A DNA stretch of 8,937 bases, taken from positions 1-8,937 of the forward strand of contig JAJYGU010000133.1 in assembly GCA_021784975.1 (NCBI GenBank). The letters run 5' to 3'. Shown here in pieces: positions 5,523-8,937 of this stretch (the first letter of the stretch is position 1; the number at the start of each line of letters is the position of its first letter). The notes beneath the pieces were generated by a model, which searched no databases, was not told the origin of the DNA, and worked only from the letters and a program-made list of their open reading frames with translations. A program made the translations under genes and the position numbers. This DNA comes from Planctomycetota bacterium (lineage in GTDB: Bacteria; Planctomycetota; Planctomycetia; Pirellulales; Thermoguttaceae).

Positions 5523-6863
5523 ATGGATTTTGCGCATTCGCTCTTGCCAGCCGCTCTTTTCGTGCTGGCCGTTTTGGGACACGCCTTTCTCTGGATCGGC
5601 TTAACCAACCGGTTCGACGCGGTGGGGGCGCCGCGGCGGGTCGTCAAGATAATGACCGGCTCCTGCTTGCTGTGCCTGGCAGGCGTTCCGGTTGCTTGGC
5701 TCGCATGGCTGATTGGGCAGCGAGAGCACCTTCTGGCGGCCTGGCACACAATTTCCGAGTCGCATGCCGTGCGAGCGTACCTGGCCATTTGTTGCATAGT
5801 GGCCACGGTCACGCTCCTACGATTGGCCTACCTTCGCCTCCGCCGGTCGCCGCCGATCGTGCGATTCCACCGCCGCCGGCGGTTGCCGATGGAAAGGGGG
5901 CTGTCCCGACCAACCTTCGGTCGGTGCCCTTCCCGGCGATCGGGATCTTACCCTTCAACGGTGCCTGACCGCCGCGAAAATGGGACTGTCCCCTTGGCCG
6001 CCAACAGCGATCACCACCGGTTAGCACGTCTGCCCGGCAACGAAACGCTTCATCTCGAACTGAGCGAGTGGATTCTCGACGTGCCGGGGCTGGAGACGGC
6101 GCTGGATGGCTTGTCGATTATCCATCTCTCCGACCTGCATTTCACGGGCTGGATCGGGAAAGCGTACTTCCACGAAGTAGTCGACCACTGCAACCAGTTG
6201 CAGCCGGACCTGGTGGCGATCACCGGCGATCTGGTCGACACGGTGGCCTGTCTCGACTGGACGGGGGAAATTTTGGGCCGGCTGGCCGCCCGCTACGGCG
6301 TATATTTCGTCCTCGGTAATCACGATCGTCGCATCGACATCCAACGGTTGCGGGGGAGCCTGACCGAGCGCGGGCTGATCGACCTCGGCGGCCGCTGTAT
6401 GCAGGTCGAGGTTCGCGGACAGCCGGTCATGTTGGCCGGCAACGAGCGGCCCTGGATCGGGGCGGCGCCGGGCCTAGACGGCAAGTTGGACCGGGACAGT
6501 CCCATGTTCGCCGATCATAGCTTCGCCGCGGTGCCCGGAGAACTGGGGCACTCCCCTGCCGGCGCGAGCATTCGCCCGCTACGGATCGCCCTGGCACACA
6601 CCCCGGACCAGCTTCGCTGGGCGAGGAAGCAGAGTGTCGATCTGCTCCTGGCTGGCCACACCCACGGCGGCCAGATTCGTCTTCCGCCGCTGGGAGCGAT
6701 CTTTTCGCCTTGCCTCAGCGGCGTGAAACACGTCTCGGGCCTGTTCTACGATCCGCCTACCATCTTGCACGTCGCCCGCGGCGTCTCGGGCAGCGTCCCC
6801 TTCCGCTGGAATTGCCGGCCGGAAGTGGCCTTGCTGCGATTGCGTGAGGGAGATCGTCCATGA
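5523..6863 (+). CDS. Membrane-anchored metallophosphoesterase (YkuE/YaeI-like)
   Basis: The 446-aa protein has three hydrophobic segments (about 6-26, 44-65, 84-104) and a calcineurin-like phosphoesterase domain (about 190-440). Metal-ligand motifs are complete: HLSDLH (201-206), ITGDLVD (233-239), LGNHD (264-268), AHTPDQ (358-363) and AGHTHGGQ (377-384). Relatives such as E. coli YaeI and B. subtilis YkuE act on lipid-linked or envelope pyrophosphate and phosphate esters; the substrate here is unknown. AGGG 6 nt before the ATG supports the start, 2 nt after the sensor stop. Two parts look added: residues 124-158 are encoded by a repeat element, and residues 323-346, between GNERPW and the AHTPDQ motif, may derive from a decayed copy of it. 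All catalytic motifs survive, so the gene is probably functional. Its stop overlaps the next start as ATGA. Confidence 0.9.
   Translation: MDFAHSLLPAALFVLAVLGHAFLWIGLTNRFDAVGAPRRVVKIMTGSCLLCLAGVPVAWLAWLIGQREHLLAAWHTISESHAVRAYLAICCIVATVTLLRLAYLRLRRSPPIVRFHRRRRLPMERGLSRPTFGRCPSRRSGSYPSTVPDRRENGTVPLAANSDHHRLARLPGNETLHLELSEWILDVPGLETALDGLSIIHLSDLHFTGWIGKAYFHEVVDHCNQLQPDLVAITGDLVDTVACLDWTGEILGRLAARYGVYFVLGNHDRRIDIQRLRGSLTERGLIDLGGRCMQVEVRGQPVMLAGNERPWIGAAPGLDGKLDRDSPMFADHSFAAVPGELGHSPAGASIRPLRIALAHTPDQLRWARKQSVDLLLAGHTHGGQIRLPPLGAIFSPCLSGVKHVSGLFYDPPTILHVARGVSGSVPFRWNCRPEVALLRLREGDRP
5893..5995. mobile_element. MITE/REP-like element inserted in frame in the phosphoesterase gene
   Basis: The ends form terminal inverted repeats: AAGGGGGCTGTCCC (5894-5907) against AAGGGGACAGTCCC read from the other strand (5995-5982), 12 of 14 identical. 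Each end is itself nearly palindromic. Inside are further small stems: CCGACC...GGTCGG (5906-5924), CCCG...CGGG (5932-5944) and CGGT...ACCG (5959-5971). The size of about 103 bp and the lack of a coding sequence suit a non-autonomous MITE or REP-type element. I recall very similar sequences as abundant repeats in planctomycete genomes, where they often generate spurious small gene calls. No clear target-site duplication is visible. It translates as an Arg/Pro/Ser-rich linker, residues 124-158. Confidence 0.7.
6490..6558. repeat. Possible decayed copy of the same repeat element
   Basis: GGGACAGTCCCATGTTCGC (6493-6511) matches 18 of 19 bases of the reverse complement of the right end of the element at 5893-5995, including bases beyond the palindromic core. 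About 40 nt further, GGGGCACTCCCC (6545-6556) resembles the opposite end. The segment encodes residues 323-346, a stretch that appears as extra sequence between two conserved phosphoesterase motifs. The interior no longer resembles the first copy, so this is suggestive only. Confidence 0.4.
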
Positions 6864-7948
6864 GTATTAGCACAAGCCCGACTTTCACCATCCTACTGAT
6901 GGTTGCTTATACCGTTTGGTCGGGAGATACGGCACCTGCCAGCGAGATGACCGTCTACCCGGACGGCCGGCCATCAGCACGGTTGCGCCTGGAAGCCAAG
7001 GATCAGGGCGTTGTGCTCAAACACGGCGACGGACCGGGGCGGTGTGACATTCTTGGCGCCCGCGACGTCTGGGTTTACCAGTTCGGCGGGACCTACTACC
7101 TGCACTACGACGGCGCCGGGCCAAAGGGTTGGCTGGCGTGTCTGGCCACCAGCACTGATCTGGTGCACTGGACGAAAAAAGGCCCGGTCTTGGACTTCGG
7201 CAGGCCGGGCCAAAATGACTCAGCATCGGCCTCCTACGGAGTGACCTACTTCGACGCTACGACATGGCACATGTTCTATCTCGGCACGCCGCATACCTCG
7301 CCGGCGCCCGATCTCATCCCCGCTTTTCCGTATCTGACGATGAAGGCACGCAGCCGGTCGCCGGCCGGGCCATGGATCAAGCAGCCGGAGGTGGTCCCCT
7401 TTCGATGCGTCGCCAACACCTACTACGACGTGACCGCCAGCCCCGGCCAGATCATCCGCCAGGACGACGAGTATCTGATGTTCTTCAGCGCCGCATCAAA
7501 CGACAAGCGAGGTACGCACCGCACGATCAGCATGGCACGCACCAAGGATCTCAACGGTCGGTGGCGAATCGATCCTCAGCCGATCGTGTCGCCGGCGGAG
7601 CAGATCGAAAACACGTCGCTGTACTTTGAGCCGGCCAACCAGACCTGGTTTCTGTTCACCAACCACATCGGCCTGGAAGGTTTCGAGTATACCGACGCCG
7701 TGTGGGTCTACTGGACAAGGGACCTGAACCGCTGGAACGCCGCCGACAAGGCCGTAGTGCTCGACGGCCGCAACTGCACCTGGAGCCGCAAGTGCATCGG
7801 GCTGCCGTCGACCGTGAAGGTGGGTAAGCGGCTTGCCCTCTTGTACGATGCGCCCGGCGGCGCGAGCAAGAGCCACATGCGGCGCGACGTCGGCCTGGCC
7901 TGGCTCACCCTGCCGTTGCGGGCGCCGTCAAGACCTGCGAGCCACTGA
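6860..7948 (+). CDS. Exported GH43-like five-bladed beta-propeller glycosidase
   Basis: The 362-aa protein starts with a hydrophobic segment (8-20) and an Ala-rich site near APAS-E (25-29), a likely signal peptide, so it probably acts outside the cytoplasm. The rest shows five recurring beta-blade strands: TYYLHYD (78-84), TWHMFYLG (135-142), EYLMFFSA (204-211), TWFLFTNH (262-269) and RLALLYDA (324-331), along with the STDLVHWTKKGPVL block (98-111) seen in GH43, GH32 and GH130 type propellers. Candidate acidic catalytic residues are D69, D190 and E257, but their alignment to a named family cannot be settled by eye. The ATG overlaps the phosphoesterase stop as ATGA, and GAGGGAGA (6846-6853) lies 6 nt upstream, so translation is coupled. 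Substrate is unknown; a GH43-related hydrolase of envelope or environmental glycans is the best guess. Confidence 0.68.
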   Translation: MSISTSPTFTILLMVAYTVWSGDTAPASEMTVYPDGRPSARLRLEAKDQGVVLKHGDGPGRCDILGARDVWVYQFGGTYYLHYDGAGPKGWLACLATSTDLVHWTKKGPVLDFGRPGQNDSASASYGVTYFDATTWHMFYLGTPHTSPAPDLIPAFPYLTMKARSRSPAGPWIKQPEVVPFRCVANTYYDVTASPGQIIRQDDEYLMFFSAASNDKRGTHRTISMARTKDLNGRWRIDPQPIVSPAEQIENTSLYFEPANQTWFLFTNHIGLEGFEYTDAVWVYWTRDLNRWNAADKAVVLDGRNCTWSRKCIGLPSTVKVGKRLALLYDAPGGASKSHMRRDVGLAWLTLPLRAPSRPASH

Positions 7949-7979
7949 GCGCGAGTGGGACGGCCACCGGGGCAGGTCG

Positions 7980-8008
7980 ATGACAAGTTTGTCATATCGA
8001 GGTATGAT
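7980..8008 (+). promoter_or_regulatory. Promoter overlapped by a perfect palindromic operator, upstream of the antitoxin remnant
   Basis: ATGACA (7980-7985) and TATGAT (8003-8008) are spaced by 17 bp, each matching the consensus at five of six positions. ATGACAA-GT-TTGTCAT (7980-7995) is a perfect 7-bp palindrome exactly over the -35 element, and TCGA flanks both sides (7977-7980 and 7997-8000) with a 2-nt asymmetry. Antitoxin genes of the HTH type are usually autorepressed from such a site. The predicted start is near 8015, before the ATG at 8042. Confidence 0.55.
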
Positions 8009-8041
8009 TCTCTGCATGGCGAACGTCCGATTGAGTAGTCT

Positions 8042-8200
8042 ATGATCCTGCAAAAGATAACGATCGAGGGAAAACGGTGCGTTGCCATCGAGGAACGCGA
8101 GTTTCGGCGGTTGCAGCGATTGGCCAGACGCGCCGAGAGCGCCTCCCTTCCACCGCTGCCGCCCGCCGACGCCAAGGGAAAGGTCCCCGCTTTTGAATAG
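8042..8200 (+). pseudogene. Truncated antitoxin-like gene (N-terminal half, HTH domain missing)
   Basis: The 52-aa reading frame begins MILQKITIEGKRCVAI, continues with EEREFRRLQRLARRA and ends in LPPLPPADAKGKVPAFE. This is the layout I recall for a family of roughly 100-aa HTH antitoxins or regulators in planctomycetes and relatives, where PPLPPADADGNVPA is followed by an ARV-type helix and a Xre/HigA-like helix-turn-helix. Here a TAG stop at 8198-8200 ends the frame just where that half should begin, and the following bases do not restore it in any frame I could see. The promoter and operator upstream remain intact. No RelE/HigB-like toxin gene is adjacent. It could instead be a short functional peptide, but truncation is more likely. 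The ribosome binding site is weak. Confidence 0.6.
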
Positions 8201-8400
8201 AAGAACGCCGAAATCATCGGGCCAATGAACAGCATACCACCAACGATAGCTCCGACGATCGCGCCCACAAACATGCTGGCGGCAGCCACGAACATGCCAG
8301 TGATCGCTCCGCCACCGCCCCCCAAGATCCATCGGAGATTGCTCGACCGTCGTGTCGCTCTGCGGACCTTGGGCTGTGTGCTATCGGGGCTGCTGGTCAT
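8201..8400 (-). pseudogene. 5' part of a glycine-zipper membrane protein, 3' end lost
   Basis: From the ATG at 8400 the product has a charged Ser/Arg-rich start (MTSSPDSTQPKVRRATRRSSN), then LRWILGGGGGAITGMFVAAAS and MFVGAIVGAIVGGMLFIGPM, a Gly/Ala-spaced hydrophobic pattern typical of packed membrane helices. After about residue 66 (AFF) the open frame continues to 7708, but that part is simply the opposite strand of the antitoxin remnant and the glycosidase gene, and reads as low-complexity basic sequence. I therefore take the real gene as cut near 8200, tail to tail with the antitoxin remnant. Ribosome binding and promoter signals upstream are weak. An intact but very short protein ending elsewhere cannot be excluded. 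Confidence 0.45.
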
Positions 8401-8516
8401 GGAACTGAACCACCCTTAGACGTAAGGTCCGACGATTCGAGGGTATCACCTTTCCCAAAACGGTCAAATCGTTGCCCGCTCCGGCACTCAAGAGTCGTCC
8501 TTGCCCTGCGACAACA

Positions 8517-8937
8517 CTATGAGCCATAGTAGCTGCTGACGCCTATCATTCTTTCGTCCTTAGGCAAGACTCGTGAGAACACGCAGGCAACCAGAAGTGC
8601 CGCCGTCAGGAAGGCGAAGTATACGGCTGTGCTGAAGATGAACCAGGCAGCGGCCAGGGTCAGGCAGACCGAGATGATCCGGCTCACCAGGCCCACCAGC
8701 CCGGTGGCGCTTCCTTGGACCTCCTTTTCATGGAACGTTCCAATCCAATCCATGATGATGGGATAGGCGGGCAACATCATGAGCCCGCCTACCCCGAGGA
8801 AGGTGAAGAGCGTGATCTTGGTGGTCACGAAAGTCAGGACCGCAAACAGGACGGTAATGATCGGAATGACCAGCCGCAGGTAGCGCGTCCTGAGGTTCCT
8901 GGCAGATATCCGGCTCGGAATCAGGACGACGCTCACA
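8517..8937 (-). CDS. C-terminal part of an MFS transporter (cut by window edge)
   Basis: The last 140 or so residues of a polytopic transporter are present, running off the window. Four hydrophobic helices are visible: LVIPIITVLFAVLTFV, LFTFLGVGGLMMLPAYPIIM, ATGLVGLVSRIISVCLTLAAA and AVYFAFLTAALLVACVF, consistent with helices 9-12 of a major facilitator protein. The PIIMDWIG...GSATGLVGLV block resembles the helix 10-11 region of MFS permeases. The tail is short and polar (SRVLPKDERM...). The GTG at 8936 is an internal Val codon, not a start. Substrate cannot be told from this half. Confidence 0.75.
   Translation of the reverse strand, partial: VSVVLIPSRISARNLRTRYLRLVIPIITVLFAVLTFVTTKITLFTFLGVGGLMMLPAYPIIMDWIGTFHEKEVQGSATGLVGLVSRIISVCLTLAAAWFIFSTAVYFAFLTAALLVACVFSRVLPKDERMIGVSSYYGS

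Noticed and set aside
5809..6027. Minus-strand open frame of 72 codons across the repeat element
   Set aside because: It is the translated repeat plus antisense of the phosphoesterase gene. Such frames are a known by-product of dispersed repeats and show no protein family.
7833..8045. Plus-strand frame of 70 codons ending at the antitoxin start, considered as a toxin
   Set aside because: Most of it is an alternative frame of the glycosidase gene and it shows no RelE/HigB features; the predicted promoter lies inside it.
7708..8200. Continuation of the minus-strand membrane-protein frame
   Set aside because: It runs antisense through the antitoxin remnant and the glycosidase and loses the membrane-protein character.
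8444..8467. TTGACC with TACCCT as a minus-strand promoter for the glycine-zipper gene
   Set aside because: The -10 matches only three of six positions, too weak to list as a feature.

Overview
The window looks like chromosomal DNA of a planctomycete, probably of the Pirellulales type. It is GC-rich. It carries a slipin with its own GntR regulator, a short fumarase-linked membrane protein ending in a WAPWSLLS...YSFTIPRR block, a membrane-anchored phosphoesterase of the kind I associate with this phylum, and a dispersed repeat with GGGACTGTCCC-like ends. The lineage is an inference from recalled family resemblance, not from a search.

Layout. Positions 94-1461 (+) hold a two-gene unit: a YtrA-type GntR repressor whose promoter overlaps a palindrome and whose mRNA may be leaderless, followed with an 11-nt overlap by a slipin/stomatin-like SPFH membrane protein. 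Positions 1462-1651, between convergent genes, hold three small palindromes and two copies of a CCCCTCACCCT...CCTCTCCCGGAGGGAG hairpin repeat. Positions 3353-1663 (-) hold a second two-gene unit: an 84-aa two-helix membrane protein, then class II fumarase starting at GTG. Positions 3354-3810 are a divergent intergenic region with a good promoter facing right.

Positions 3811-7948 (+) form a tight three-gene unit. The first gene is a soluble PAS-GAF protein ending in a receiver-like domain that lacks the phosphoacceptor Asp. The second is a three-helix membrane-anchored YkuE/YaeI-like metallophosphoesterase. The third is an exported GH43-like five-bladed beta-propeller. The gene junctions are 2 nt and an ATGA overlap, so the three are probably made together. 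The pairing suggests signal integration plus cell-envelope lipid or glycan turnover, but the sequence does not name substrates.

Positions 7980-8400 look like a rearrangement scar. A promoter with a perfect operator palindrome leads into a 52-aa antitoxin-like N-terminus that stops before the helix-turn-helix half. Facing it is the 5' part of a glycine-zipper membrane protein whose frame runs on into sequence antisense to other genes. Positions 8937-8517 (-) are the C-terminal end of an MFS transporter cut by the window edge.

The most unusual feature is in the phosphoesterase gene. A MITE/REP-like element of about 103 bp sits in frame between the membrane anchor and the catalytic domain, and a decayed relative of the same element seems to lie further along in the same gene. 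I found no tRNA, rRNA, CRISPR array or transposase gene. I did not find convincing evidence of a wholly new multi-gene system.
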